8,485 nt of DNA from Lachnoclostridium sp. UBA7482 (GCA_002479645.1 DLOO01000030.1:15222-23706), one strand, 5' to 3'; shown: positions 1 through 7,396, counted from the stretch's first letter. The notes: generated from the letters alone by a model not told the origin. Translations and numbers: made by a program.

Positions 1-332
1 ACAGGCTCCTGCAGATATACCCTGTCAAGAATCTCAAAGCTTGCAAGGTCACATGCTCTTACACCGAAGATGACATAATCCTCTGTCTCGGTTCTGGTAT
101 CAATGATTTCAATCTTCTTATGGTCGGTCTTGAAGCTGACAAGATTCTCAACCTGCGGGAAGAAGAAATCCTTTGCGGAACGAGTGGTGTTGCAAGCAGT
201 GGAGTAAGCCATGCCTGCTTCATAGGGCTTGAATGCCGCACCCTCTGCGGTATCAACCGGAAGATACAGCTTTTCCTCTGCCGCTACGGCAGCAAAGAAA
301 TCATTTAACTGGGAAACGCTCAATTTAACCAT
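1..332 (-). CDS. Hydrogenase-beta/AsrA-like iron-sulfur subunit of the Hdr-Flx cluster (5' part only)
   Basis: Only the first 110 codons are present; the gene continues past the left edge. The start is ATG at 332-330, overlapping the previous stop by one base (TAATG), with GGAGG at 342-346 nine bases upstream. Visible motifs are TRSAKDFFFPQ around residues 50-60 and FGVRACDLASFEILDRV around 89-105. Both are typical of the N-terminal domain shared by anaerobic sulfite reductase subunit A and hydrogenase beta-type subunits, which normally carry two [4Fe-4S] clusters in the missing C-terminal half. In Flx-Hdr clusters such a subunit passes electrons between the NADH-oxidising flavoprotein and the MvhD/HdrA core; that role is inferred from context. 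I do not assign FlxB or FlxC because the two iron-sulfur subunits cannot be told apart safely from a fragment. Confidence 0.8.
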   Translation of the reverse strand, partial: MVKLSVSQLNDFFAAVAAEEKLYLPVDTAEGAAFKPYEAGMAYSTACNTTRSAKDFFFPQVENLVSFKTDHKKIEIIDTRTETEDYVIFGVRACDLASFEILDRVYLQEP

Positions 333-1306
333 TACTGATTGCCTCCTCTCTTATGAACGATGCTCGGCTCGCAGTCACCAAAGGTAAAGTTAACAAGCGG
401 ATATCTCTCCTCCGGATTCGCACCTGCCTGGTACTCGCCGTAAAGCTCGTTGATATCCTTGATGAACTTACGATTCAGCAAATGGATCGGAATGTTCTGA
501 GGACATACTCTGGAGCACTCGCCGCAGTCGGTACAACGACCTGCTACGTGGAATGCACGAATAATGTGGTACATATTCTCCTCAAAGGAAGTTGCAGCAG
601 CCTTGTTATTGATATCACTGTTCGGATTATCAAATACGCAGTTCTCACAAGTACATGCGGGACATACGTTACGGCATGCATTACAGCGAATACAACGGGA
701 AAGCTCGCCGCGCCAGAATTCATATCTTTCGTCGGGAGTCATAGCTTCAAGCTTAGCTACCTCGTCAAAACGCTTAGAATCCAGTACATCGCCTTCTTCC
801 CCAAGCATCTCATCTACATCAATATGTTTCTTGGACTTACAGTTCAGGCAACGCTCCGCGTATACGTCCATCTTAGCGACCGTTGCGTCTCCGTAAAGGG
901 AATCAATGACAAAGTTGGTACCGTCTTCCTTAATTCCGAGGACGCCGTCGATTCCTTTTTCACGGATTTTGTTGATATCAGCCTTACCATAGCACTCAAT
1001 ACCAACAACATATACCTTCTCACGATCGATTCTGTGCTCTTTCAAAAGCTGTGCGAAAGAGTAGGAATCACAGGGCTTCAGGAATGCAAGCGTCTTGCCT
1101 TCCTTCCTGCTCTCCTTCATGAGGTACTTACTTACATTGGCAGCACAGAAAAAGTCATAGACAAAATCTGCATCGATCTGCTCTGCGGTTTCAAATACGG
1201 CCGGAGAAATATCGTAGGAAAATTCCCCCTTCTTCCAACCAATCACACGACTTACGGATCCGTTTGCCAACAATTCTTTTGCCTTAGCGATCATTGCTTC
1301 TTGCAT
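332..1306 (-). CDS. Two-[4Fe-4S] iron-sulfur subunit, FlxB/FdhB-like, of the Hdr-Flx cluster
   Basis: This is a 324-residue cytoplasmic protein with no signal peptide or membrane segment. The C-terminal half holds two ferredoxin-type clusters: C205-x2-C208-x2-C211-x3-C215 and C258-x2-C261-x2-C264-x3-C268. Between them lie C218, C220 and C223, giving a CPxCxC pattern like that in the beta subunits of F420-dependent formate dehydrogenase and hydrogenase. The N-terminal 160 residues resemble the FrhB/FdhB-like domain (KPCDSYS at 77-83, VVGIECYG at 100-107, ERCLNCKSKKH at 151-161). ATG at 1306 is chosen because GGAGG sits seven bases upstream (1314-1318); a second ATG four codons later lacks that spacing. 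The gene overlaps the upstream mvhD-like gene by 16 bases and the next gene by one. The likely role is electron relay between an NADH-oxidising flavoprotein and the MvhD/HdrA unit (inferred). Confidence 0.8.
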   Translation of the reverse strand: MQEAMIAKAKELLANGSVSRVIGWKKGEFSYDISPAVFETAEQIDADFVYDFFCAANVSKYLMKESRKEGKTLAFLKPCDSYSFAQLLKEHRIDREKVYVVGIECYGKADINKIREKGIDGVLGIKEDGTNFVIDSLYGDATVAKMDVYAERCLNCKSKKHIDVDEMLGEEGDVLDSKRFDEVAKLEAMTPDERYEFWRGELSRCIRCNACRNVCPACTCENCVFDNPNSDINNKAAATSFEENMYHIIRAFHVAGRCTDCGECSRVCPQNIPIHLLNRKFIKDINELYGEYQAGANPEERYPLVNFTFGDCEPSIVHKRGGNQ

Positions 1307-1734
1307 CTCAAATCCTCCAATCTGTGATTTTCACCTAATTTTGTTACGGTTGCAACAAAGTCGTTCATCGTCTCAGCGAACTTCTGACCCTCTGCTGCGG
1401 ATACCCACTCAACTCTGGTACGCTCTTTTTCAATTCCGAGGAAATCGAGCATGCTGAACAACAGGGTCATTCTGCGGCGCGCATAGTAGTTACCGGTTGT
1501 GTAGTGGCAGTCCCCCGGATGGCATCCGCAAAGGATAACGCCGTCCGCACCACGCTGGAACGCACGAAGAATGAACATCGGGTTCAATCTACAAGAACAG
1601 GGGATACGAATAATCTTTACGTTTGCAGGATACTGTAAACGGTTGGTACCGGAAAGATCGGCACCGGCATAGGAACACCAGTTACAGCAAAATGCTACGA
1701 TGGTAGGTCTAAACTCTTTATCTTCTACTTGCAT
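1291..1734 (-). CDS. mvhD: MvhD-type [2Fe-2S] protein (FlxD-like) linking the input module to HdrA
   Basis: This 147-residue protein belongs to the family of the methyl-viologen-reducing hydrogenase delta subunit. Diagnostic motifs are FCCNWCSYAGADLSG (residues 15-29; C16, C17, C20), RIPCSCRLNP (43-52; C46, C48) and CGCHPGDCHY (69-78; C69, C71, C76). These cysteines hold a [2Fe-2S] cluster in the family. MvhD contacts HdrA and passes electrons from hydrogenase, formate dehydrogenase or Flx-type input subunits to the bifurcating flavin. The open frame extends upstream to an ATG at 1833, but I chose ATG at 1734 because GGAGG lies ten bases before it (1745-1749) and the extra residues would lie entirely inside hdrA without family resemblance. 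The chosen start overlaps the end of hdrA by ten bases. The protein is separate from HdrA here, not fused as in some bacteria. Confidence 0.88.
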   Translation of the reverse strand: MQVEDKEFRPTIVAFCCNWCSYAGADLSGTNRLQYPANVKIIRIPCSCRLNPMFILRAFQRGADGVILCGCHPGDCHYTTGNYYARRRMTLLFSMLDFLGIEKERTRVEWVSAAEGQKFAETMNDFVATVTKLGENHRLEDLRCKKQ

Positions 1735-3713
1735 ATTGCATCTACCTCCGCCATAATCTGCTTCGTCGAGAAGCCATAAAGATCCATAGCACCGGAAGGA
1801 CAGGCAACCGTACAGCAGCCGCATCCCTGACATACCGCCGGGTTAACCTGTGCAACTCTGCGCATCATGCTACCGTCTTTACGACGTGAGAAGTCTTTGT
1901 TTTCATAAGTAATTGCACCATAAGGACAAACATTTGCACAGGTGGAGCAACCGTTACACATCATCTCATCCGGATGAGCAACACATGGATTGCCGACCAA
2001 ATGGTCCTTGGCAAGCAAACCGATAACCTTGGATGCACAGGCGCCTGCCTGGGTTACCGTCTCGGGAATATCCTTCGGACCCTGCGCACAACCGGCAAGG
2101 AATACGCCAGCGGTAGGAGACTCCACAGGACGAAGCTTTGCATGAGCTTCCGTGAAGAAGTCGTTGGTATCCATACTTGCGGTAAGCAGGGTAGCAAGCG
2201 GTCTTGCGGACTTGTCAGCCTCGATTGCTGCTGCAAGAACAACCATATCCGCATCGATATGAAGCTGCTCGTTGTTGAGAAGATCGGAAGCCTGAACCTT
2301 CAGCTTATCGCCGGAAGGAGCAACCTTACCAACCATACCCTTGATATAGTGAACGTTATACTCTTCTACTGCTCTGCGGAAGAACTCATCGTAGTTCTTG
2401 CCGGGGGTACGAACATCTATGTAGAATACGTAAACTTCGGTATCCGGATACTTTTCACGGCAGAGCATTGCATGCTTGCAGGTATACATACAGCAAATCT
2501 TGGAGCAATACGGCTTGCCGCACTCGGTAGTGGAACGGGAACCGACACACTGGATAAATACGATTGTCTTAGGCTCCTTGTGGTCGGAAGGACGAACCAA
2601 ATGACCGCCATTCGGACCGGAAGCGCTCATGAGACGCTCGAACTCCAGGCTTGTTACAACGTCCGGAGACTGGGAGTAACCAAACTCTTCATAAGCATCC
2701 AGCTTAATCGGGTTGTAGCCGGTAGCAACAACGATTGCACCGTACTGCTCTTCGATGATTTCATCCTTCTGGGTGTAATCAATAGCGCCTGCGGAACAAA
2801 CCTTAGAACATATGCCGCACTTGCCGGTCTTCATCATGGTACAGTAATTCGGGTCAATGGTAGCAACCTTCGGAACTGCCTGTGCGAACGGAATGTAGAT
2901 CGCTCTCTTGGTATCGAGACCGAGGTTGTAATCGTTCGGAACCTTCTTCTGCGGACATTTCTCTGTACAAAGTCCGCAACCGGTACAGATATCTTCCTTA
3001 ACATAACGAGCCTTACGCTTAATCCCTACGGTAAAGTTACCGACAAAGCCCTTAACGGACTCAACCTCGGAATAAGAATAGATCTTGATGTTCTCATTCT
3101 GAGCAACATCTACCATCTTAGGCGTCAAAATACAGGAGGAACAGTCAAGGGTCGGGAAAGTCTTGTCGATCTTCGTCATCTTACCGCCGACGGTCGGCTC
3201 TTTCTCAACGATGTCTACCTGATATCCTGCGTCAGCAATATCAAGAGCACACTGAATACCGGCGATACCGCCGCCGATTACGAGCGCGCGCTTGGTAACC
3301 GGAGTCTGCCCTGCAACAAGGGGAGCATTCAAATGTACCTTTGCTATTGCGGCGCGTCCCAGAATAACGGCCTTTTCGGTAGCCTCCTCAACATTTTTAT
3401 GTATCCATGAACACTGTTCACGAATGTTTGCAACTTCAAGCATGTACGGGTTAAGTCCAACGGACTGAACTGCCTTACGGAAGGTTGCCTCATGCATTCT
3501 TGGAGAACAGGAACAGACAACAACGCCCGTCAGATTATGCTCTTTAATTGCGTCCTTAATCAAATTCTGACCGGACTCGGAACACATATACTGATAGTCC
3601 TGAGTGTAAACAACGCCGGGTTCATCTTTTAATACTTCACAAACCTTTTTTACATCAACTGTGGCTGCAATATTGGTACCACAATGACATACAAATACAC
3701 CGATTCTCTGCAT
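1725..3713 (-). CDS. hdrA: HdrA: flavin- and iron-sulfur-containing heterodisulfide reductase subunit A
   Basis: At 662 residues this is close to archaeal HdrA. HdrA carries the FAD where electron bifurcation occurs in Hdr complexes. In order: an HdrA-type N-terminus (VFVCHCGTNI, 7-16; VCSCSPRMHE, 66-75); a Rossmann FAD motif VIGGGIAG at 145-152, with E170 at the end of the second strand; C191-x2-C194; a ferredoxin motif C243-x2-C246-x2-C249-x3-C253, then C291, C299, C302, C306; a cysteine-rich stretch C398 to C412 followed by YIDVRTPGK (431-439); and a C-terminal two-cluster ferredoxin domain C586-x2-C589-x2-C592-x3-C596 and C628-x2-C631-x2-C634-x3-C638. All canonical regions are present, with no in-frame TGA that would suggest selenocysteine. 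It starts 15 bases after hdrC ends, with AAGGAG six bases before ATG. The presence of the C-terminal ferredoxin domain fits a complete bifurcating HdrA; the bifurcation itself is inferred. Confidence 0.95.
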   Translation of the reverse strand: MQRIGVFVCHCGTNIAATVDVKKVCEVLKDEPGVVYTQDYQYMCSESGQNLIKDAIKEHNLTGVVVCSCSPRMHEATFRKAVQSVGLNPYMLEVANIREQCSWIHKNVEEATEKAVILGRAAIAKVHLNAPLVAGQTPVTKRALVIGGGIAGIQCALDIADAGYQVDIVEKEPTVGGKMTKIDKTFPTLDCSSCILTPKMVDVAQNENIKIYSYSEVESVKGFVGNFTVGIKRKARYVKEDICTGCGLCTEKCPQKKVPNDYNLGLDTKRAIYIPFAQAVPKVATIDPNYCTMMKTGKCGICSKVCSAGAIDYTQKDEIIEEQYGAIVVATGYNPIKLDAYEEFGYSQSPDVVTSLEFERLMSASGPNGGHLVRPSDHKEPKTIVFIQCVGSRSTTECGKPYCSKICCMYTCKHAMLCREKYPDTEVYVFYIDVRTPGKNYDEFFRRAVEEYNVHYIKGMVGKVAPSGDKLKVQASDLLNNEQLHIDADMVVLAAAIEADKSARPLATLLTASMDTNDFFTEAHAKLRPVESPTAGVFLAGCAQGPKDIPETVTQAGACASKVIGLLAKDHLVGNPCVAHPDEMMCNGCSTCANVCPYGAITYENKDFSRRKDGSMMRRVAQVNPAVCQGCGCCTVACPSGAMDLYGFSTKQIMAEVDAICK
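1745..1749 (-). promoter_or_regulatory. Ribosome binding site of the mvhD-like gene, inside hdrA
   Basis: GGAGG, ten bases before ATG 1734, lies in the last codons of hdrA. It decides the start of the mvhD-like gene against the longer open frame from 1833 and suggests translational coupling, since ribosomes finishing hdrA (stop 1727-1725) pass over it. Confidence 0.75.
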
Positions 3714-3728
3714 TTTATTCTCCTTTCT

Positions 3729-4115
3729 TTATTTCTTGTATTTTCTGAAAGCACTTACAATTGCCTGCTGAGGAAGATTCTCGTCAAGAAGCTCGGGAAT
3801 CTGCTCCGGATGCAAGTGATTCTGATCCTGCTGTCTGATCTTCCAAAGTCTTACAGCCTCAACGATGTTCGCGGGCTCAACGCCGCGAGGACATCTCTCA
3901 ACACATGCAAAACAGGAAAGACATGCATAGAATGAGTCGGAAGCCAGTAACTTTTCAATCTTACCGGTCTCGACCATATTGACGAACTGATGCGGATGAT
4001 ATTCCATCTGATCATAAGCCGGACAGGTACCGGAGCACTTACCGCATCTCATACATTTTCTCGGGTTTACACCACTTAAAATCTGTAACTCTTTTGCGAT
4101 TTCAAGATTATCCAT
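3729..4115 (-). CDS. hdrC: HdrC: iron-sulfur subunit C of heterodisulfide reductase
   Basis: This is a 128-residue soluble protein with two [4Fe-4S] motifs, C21-x2-C24-x2-C27-x3-C31 and C65-x2-C68-x2-C71-x3-C75, in the spacing usual for HdrC. It relays electrons from HdrA to the catalytic HdrB. The frame is open to an ATG at 4151, but ATG 4115 is preferred: it has GGAGG at 4123-4127 seven bases upstream, it overlaps the hdrB stop by one base (TAATG), and MDNLEIAKEL reads as a normal HdrC N-terminus. The gene order hdrB-hdrC-hdrA differs from the hdrABC order known from Desulfovibrio flx-hdr. No membrane segment is present, so this is the soluble HdrABC type, not HdrDE. Confidence 0.92.
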   Translation of the reverse strand: MDNLEIAKELQILSGVNPRKCMRCGKCSGTCPAYDQMEYHPHQFVNMVETGKIEKLLASDSFYACLSCFACVERCPRGVEPANIVEAVRLWKIRQQDQNHLHPEQIPELLDENLPQQAIVSAFRKYKK

Positions 4116-4909
4116 TACTCGTCCTCCTTTTCCAGACCAAGCGCTTCGCAAAGAAGCTCGGTAAAGTAGTAAACCGGAAGATCATTCACCGTATTATTGT
4201 TGGAGAGGTTATACATGCAAAGAGGGCAGGCAGTAATCAGGCACTCTGCACCGTTTTCCTTTGCGCTCGTAACAATATTGGCTACTTTTGATTTTGCGAG
4301 GTCTTTATTTTCCAGGGTAATGTACCCGCCGCAGCACTCATTTCTGTACGGATATACTACCGGCTCAGCACCGATTGCTCTGATGAAATCCTCGATAATG
4401 GTAGGATTCTCAGGATTGTCAAACTGAAGGGTCTTGCTCGGACGAAGAAGCAGGCAGCCATAGTAAGCACCAATCTTACGTCCTGTCAAAGGATTCTTTA
4501 CAGCCTCCTTCAACTTATCAAAGCCGACAACGTCGCGCAGCATCTCAAGGTAGTGGATAACCTTGGTCTCGCCGGCATACGGCTCTTCCAAAGCGAGATA
4601 AGAATTTGCCCTGCTGCGAATCGTCTCGTCATTTGCCATATCGTTGTTGACACGCTTCAAAACGTGATGGCAGGCGGAGCAAAGAGTCAGCAGATCCTGA
4701 TTCTTCTCTTTTGCAGCTGCAAGAGCCCGTACAGACGAAAGCTTCGGCGCAGTTTCATTCTTTCCCATAGGGTATACACCGCCGCAGCACTGCCATTCGG
4801 GAAGCTCTTCCATGATAATTCCAAGAGCTTCGGCAGCCTTTCTGGCGCCCTTATCCAGGTCTTTTGCTTTGGTTTTTAATGTACATCCCGGATAATAACT
4901 GAAAACCAT
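4115..4909 (-). CDS. hdrB: HdrB: catalytic CCG-domain subunit B of heterodisulfide reductase
   Basis: This 264-residue protein has two complete cysteine-rich CCG domains. The first is C9-x31-C41C42-x34-C77-x2-C80. The second is C152-x39-C192C193-x34-C228-x2-C231. In methanogen HdrB these bind two noncubane [4Fe-4S] clusters that cleave the CoM-S-S-CoB disulfide. Bacteria of this kind are not expected to contain that heterodisulfide, so the physiological substrate is unknown; both domains are intact, which argues for real disulfide or comparable chemistry. ATG 4909 has AAGGAG about nine bases upstream. The gene follows fumC after 35 bases and is translationally linked to hdrC through TAATG. 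Confidence 0.93.
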   Translation of the reverse strand: MVFSYYPGCTLKTKAKDLDKGARKAAEALGIIMEELPEWQCCGGVYPMGKNETAPKLSSVRALAAAKEKNQDLLTLCSACHHVLKRVNNDMANDETIRSRANSYLALEEPYAGETKVIHYLEMLRDVVGFDKLKEAVKNPLTGRKIGAYYGCLLLRPSKTLQFDNPENPTIIEDFIRAIGAEPVVYPYRNECCGGYITLENKDLAKSKVANIVTSAKENGAECLITACPLCMYNLSNNNTVNDLPVYYFTELLCEALGLEKEDE

Positions 4910-4928
4910 AAATATTATCTCCTTATCT

Positions 4929-4939
4929 GCCCTACGGGC
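4929..4939 (-). other. Short GC-rich hairpin between fumC and hdrB
   Basis: GCCC-GTA-GGGC forms a four-pair stem in the 35-base gap, just before the hdrB ribosome binding site. There is no U-tract, so it is not a terminator. It may be incidental or may modulate hdrB translation. Confidence 0.3.
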
Positions 4940-4944
4940 GTATT

Positions 4945-6321
4945 TTAGACCATCTGTTCCGGATGGAATACTTCATCGAAACGTTCCTCGGTAAGGAATC
5001 CAAGTGCAACACATGCTTCCTTAAGGGAAATGTTTTCTTTGTAAGCTTTCTTTGCAGTCTTCGCTGCATTCTCATAACCGATGTAAGGATTGAGAGCGGT
5101 TACAAGCATCAGGGAGTTGTAGAGATTGTACTCCATCTTCTCCTTGTTTGCGCGAATACCGGCAACACAGTTGTTATTGAAGGAAACAATCGCCTCGGAA
5201 AGCAGCCGAACGGACTGCAGGAAGTTGTATGCACAAACAGGCATAAATACGTTCAGCTCGAAATTTCCCTGGCTTGCCGCCATACCGACTGCAACATCGT
5301 TGCCCATAACCTGAACGGCTACCATGGTAACAGCTTCGCACTGGGTCGGGTTAACCTTACCCGGCATGATGGAGGAGCCCGGCTCATTCTCAGGAATGAA
5401 GATCTCACCAAGACCGTCTCTCGGACCGCTTGCCAGCCAGCGAATATCGTTCGCAATCTTCATAAGGTCTGCTGCCAAAGCCTTAAGCGCACCGTGTGCA
5501 AATACAAGCTCATCCTTGGAAGTCAGTGCATGGAACTTGTTTCCTGCGGTAGCAAAATCCTTACCGGTAATCCGGGAAACCGCCTCTGCAACCTTAACGT
5601 CAAAGCCCTTAGGAGCATTGAGTCCGGTACCTACCGCGGTACCGCCGAGTGCAAGCTCTTTCAGTACGGGAAGCGCGATGCCAAGCATCTGCTTATCTCT
5701 CTCAAGGCTGGTTCTCCATCCGCTGATTTCCTGAGAGAACTTAATCGGAGTAGCATCCTGCAAATGCGTACGGCCGCTCTTTACAATGCCCTCGTTTTCC
5801 TCTTCCAGACGTTTCAGGGTTCCTGCAAGCAAATCAATTGCCGGGAACAATTTGTCCTCGATACCGATAACCGCAGCGATGTGCATGGCGGTCGGGAACG
5901 TATCGTTGGAGGACTGGGACATATTGATGTCATCATTGGGATGCAGAAGCTTTGATCCGGCAATCTCGTTACCGCGGTTTGCGATAACTTCATTTGCATT
6001 CATGTTAGACTGGGTACCGCTGCCGGTCTGCCATACTACCAACGGGAAATGCTCATTCAGGCTGCCGCTCATTACTTCATCACAAGCTTGGGAGATTGCC
6101 GCCAGTTTCTCAGTGGTCATTTTCTCAGGCTTCAGCTGATTGTTGGCAATCGCTGCCGCCTTCTTCAGGACGCCGAAGGCATGGGTAATTTCCCGGGGCA
6201 TGGTCTCGATGCCGACACCAATCAGGAAATTCTCATGGCTTCGCTCGGTCTGTGCTGCCCAATACTTGTCGGCAGGCACCTTGACCTCGCCCATGGAATC
6301 GTGTTCAATACGATACTCCAT
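4945..6321 (-). CDS. fumC: Class II fumarate hydratase (FumC)
   Basis: This 458-residue enzyme of the aspartase/fumarase superfamily reversibly hydrates fumarate to L-malate in the cytoplasm, without an iron-sulfur cluster. The superfamily signature GSSIMPGKVNPTQ is present in the fumarase form, followed by CEAVTMVAVQVMGND; aspartases usually have PAKVNP. Other fumarase hallmarks are TGSGTQSNMNANEVIANRG, SSNDTFPTAMHIA and GRTHLQDATPIKFSQE. The frame could begin at TTG 6345 or ATG 6333, but ATG 6321 gives MEYRIEHDSMGEVKVPADKY, the expected start of FumC, with an AAAGGA-type site about eleven bases upstream. It lies between the dehydrogenase gene and hdrB on the same strand. Length and motifs are complete. 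Confidence 0.95.
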   Translation of the reverse strand: MEYRIEHDSMGEVKVPADKYWAAQTERSHENFLIGVGIETMPREITHAFGVLKKAAAIANNQLKPEKMTTEKLAAISQACDEVMSGSLNEHFPLVVWQTGSGTQSNMNANEVIANRGNEIAGSKLLHPNDDINMSQSSNDTFPTAMHIAAVIGIEDKLFPAIDLLAGTLKRLEEENEGIVKSGRTHLQDATPIKFSQEISGWRTSLERDKQMLGIALPVLKELALGGTAVGTGLNAPKGFDVKVAEAVSRITGKDFATAGNKFHALTSKDELVFAHGALKALAADLMKIANDIRWLASGPRDGLGEIFIPENEPGSSIMPGKVNPTQCEAVTMVAVQVMGNDVAVGMAASQGNFELNVFMPVCAYNFLQSVRLLSEAIVSFNNNCVAGIRANKEKMEYNLYNSLMLVTALNPYIGYENAAKTAKKAYKENISLKEACVALGFLTEERFDEVFHPEQMV

Positions 6322-6350
6322 AAATTTTTTCATCCTTTCTATCAATCAAA

Positions 6351-6384
6351 TGCAGCACCCCTCCGCGCAGGCAGGAGTACTGCA
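6351..6384 (-). other. Strong intergenic RNA hairpin upstream of fumC, no U-tract
   Basis: In the 92-base gap between the dehydrogenase gene and fumC, the minus-strand RNA can form a 12-pair stem (6373-6384 with 6351-6362) around a 10-base loop. Two of the pairs are G-U, which would be mismatches on the opposite strand, so the fold favours the minus-strand transcript. Further wobble pairs may extend it outwards. No run of U follows, so it does not look like an intrinsic terminator; RNA processing, stabilisation of the downstream message, or partial attenuation are possible. Confidence 0.55.
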
Positions 6385-6413
6385 CTCAGAATCAAATTCC
6401 GGCATTTGCGGGA

Positions 6414-7358
6414 TTATAACTCCAAACCGTCGATAACGCTTCTAAGATTTGCAGCGCTCTTATGAAGCTTCTCAACTTCCTCATCGGAAAGCTTAAGATC
6501 GATATGACCCACAATACCGTCCTTGCCGACAATGGCAAGGGTACTGAGACATACGTCCTCAAGACCGTACTCACCGTGAAGCATGGTAGATACTGCCATA
6601 GGAGTATCCACTGCCTTCTGGAGGCACTGTGCAATATGGTTTACGGAAGCTGCGATTGCGTAGAAGGTTGCACCCTTTCTGCCGATAACGATACCGCCGG
6701 ACTTCTTAACGAAATCCTCAACCTCATCTTTGTTAAGATCACGGAATTCGGTGTCCTTCTCGAAACGGATCATATCCTTGCAGCTGTCAATCGGAGCGCC
6801 TGCGATGTTTGCCAAAGACCAAACAGCGAAGGAAGAATCGCCGTGCTCACCGAAAATGTAAGCATTTACGCTGGTCTGGCAGACCTTGTAGATGTCGGCG
6901 ATTTCCGCACAAAGTCTGCTGGTATCAAGAATGGTACCGGAACCGATAATCTTGTGCTCCGGAATACCGGATACCTTGTGGAATACATAAGTCATAACGT
7001 CAACCGGGTTGCTTACGATAATATAGGTTGCATTGGGGGCATACTTGGTAATCTTGCTCGCAATGTCCTTCATTACGTTAACATTAACCTGTGCCAGCTC
7101 AAGTCTGCTCTGTCCGGCCTTTCTCGGAATACCGGAGGTGATAATAACGATATCAGAATCTGCTGCTTCCGGATAATCTCCTGCTTTGATAGATACGGAA
7201 CCCATGAACGGAGCGCCCTGGATCATATCCATAGCCTCGCCGAGTGCCTTCTCGTTATTGATATCAACGAGAACGATGTCATTTGCTGTTCCGGTTTGTG
7301 CCATCGTATAAGCGATTGTTGCGCCTACGCTACCTGCACCGATTACTGTGACTTTCAT
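6414..7358 (-). CDS. L-lactate/malate dehydrogenase family protein (malate specificity favoured)
   Basis: This 314-residue NAD-dependent 2-hydroxyacid dehydrogenase has the LDH-type fold. The N-terminal Rossmann motif is VIGAGSVGA (5-13) and D32 points to NAD(H). Catalytic residues are R85, N117, D145, R148 and H172 (in FGEHGDSS), matching LDH R109, N140, D168, R171 and H195. The specificity loop reads SGIPRKAGQSR: R79 lies where lactate dehydrogenases have Q102 and malate dehydrogenases have arginine, which favours oxaloacetate/malate. The GEHGDS motif and overall look are LDH-like, so databases may call it L-lactate dehydrogenase. Fumarase as the next gene supports malate chemistry. ATG 7358 has AGAGG seven bases upstream (7366-7370). 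It is the first gene of the operon, behind a leader with a Rex-like site. Family is near certain; substrate is not. Confidence 0.85.
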   Translation of the reverse strand: MKVTVIGAGSVGATIAYTMAQTGTANDIVLVDINNEKALGEAMDMIQGAPFMGSVSIKAGDYPEAADSDIVIITSGIPRKAGQSRLELAQVNVNVMKDIASKITKYAPNATYIIVSNPVDVMTYVFHKVSGIPEHKIIGSGTILDTSRLCAEIADIYKVCQTSVNAYIFGEHGDSSFAVWSLANIAGAPIDSCKDMIRFEKDTEFRDLNKDEVEDFVKKSGGIVIGRKGATFYAIAASVNHIAQCLQKAVDTPMAVSTMLHGEYGLEDVCLSTLAIVGKDGIVGHIDLKLSDEEVEKLHKSAANLRSVIDGLEL

Positions 7359-7396
7359 AGCAATACCTCTCTTTTTATTATTTGGGTTTTGTTTTG

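Noticed and set aside
353..1327. Plus-strand open frame of 324 codons opposite the two-cluster iron-sulfur gene
   Set aside because: Antisense shadow; the minus-strand frame has unmistakable ferredoxin cysteine motifs and a strong ribosome binding site.
1735..1833. Upstream start at 1833 for the mvhD-like gene
   Set aside because: The added residues lie wholly within hdrA, show no family resemblance and lack a ribosome binding site; ATG 1734 has GGAGG ten bases upstream.
1974..3410. Long plus-strand open frame (478 codons) opposite hdrA
   Set aside because: It lies wholly antisense to a clear HdrA, has no recognisable motif, and results from the codon use of the real gene.
1725..3713. Selenocysteine in HdrA or other Hdr subunits
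   Set aside because: No in-frame TGA interrupts any of the genes and all expected cysteines are encoded as cysteine.
4963..5955. Plus-strand open frame of 330 codons opposite fumC
   Set aside because: Antisense shadow of a complete class II fumarase with no motif of its own.
4945..6321. Aspartate ammonia-lyase as the identity of the fumC product
   Set aside because: The signature is GSSIMPGKVNPTQ followed by CEAVTMV, the fumarase form; aspartase usually has PAKVNP.
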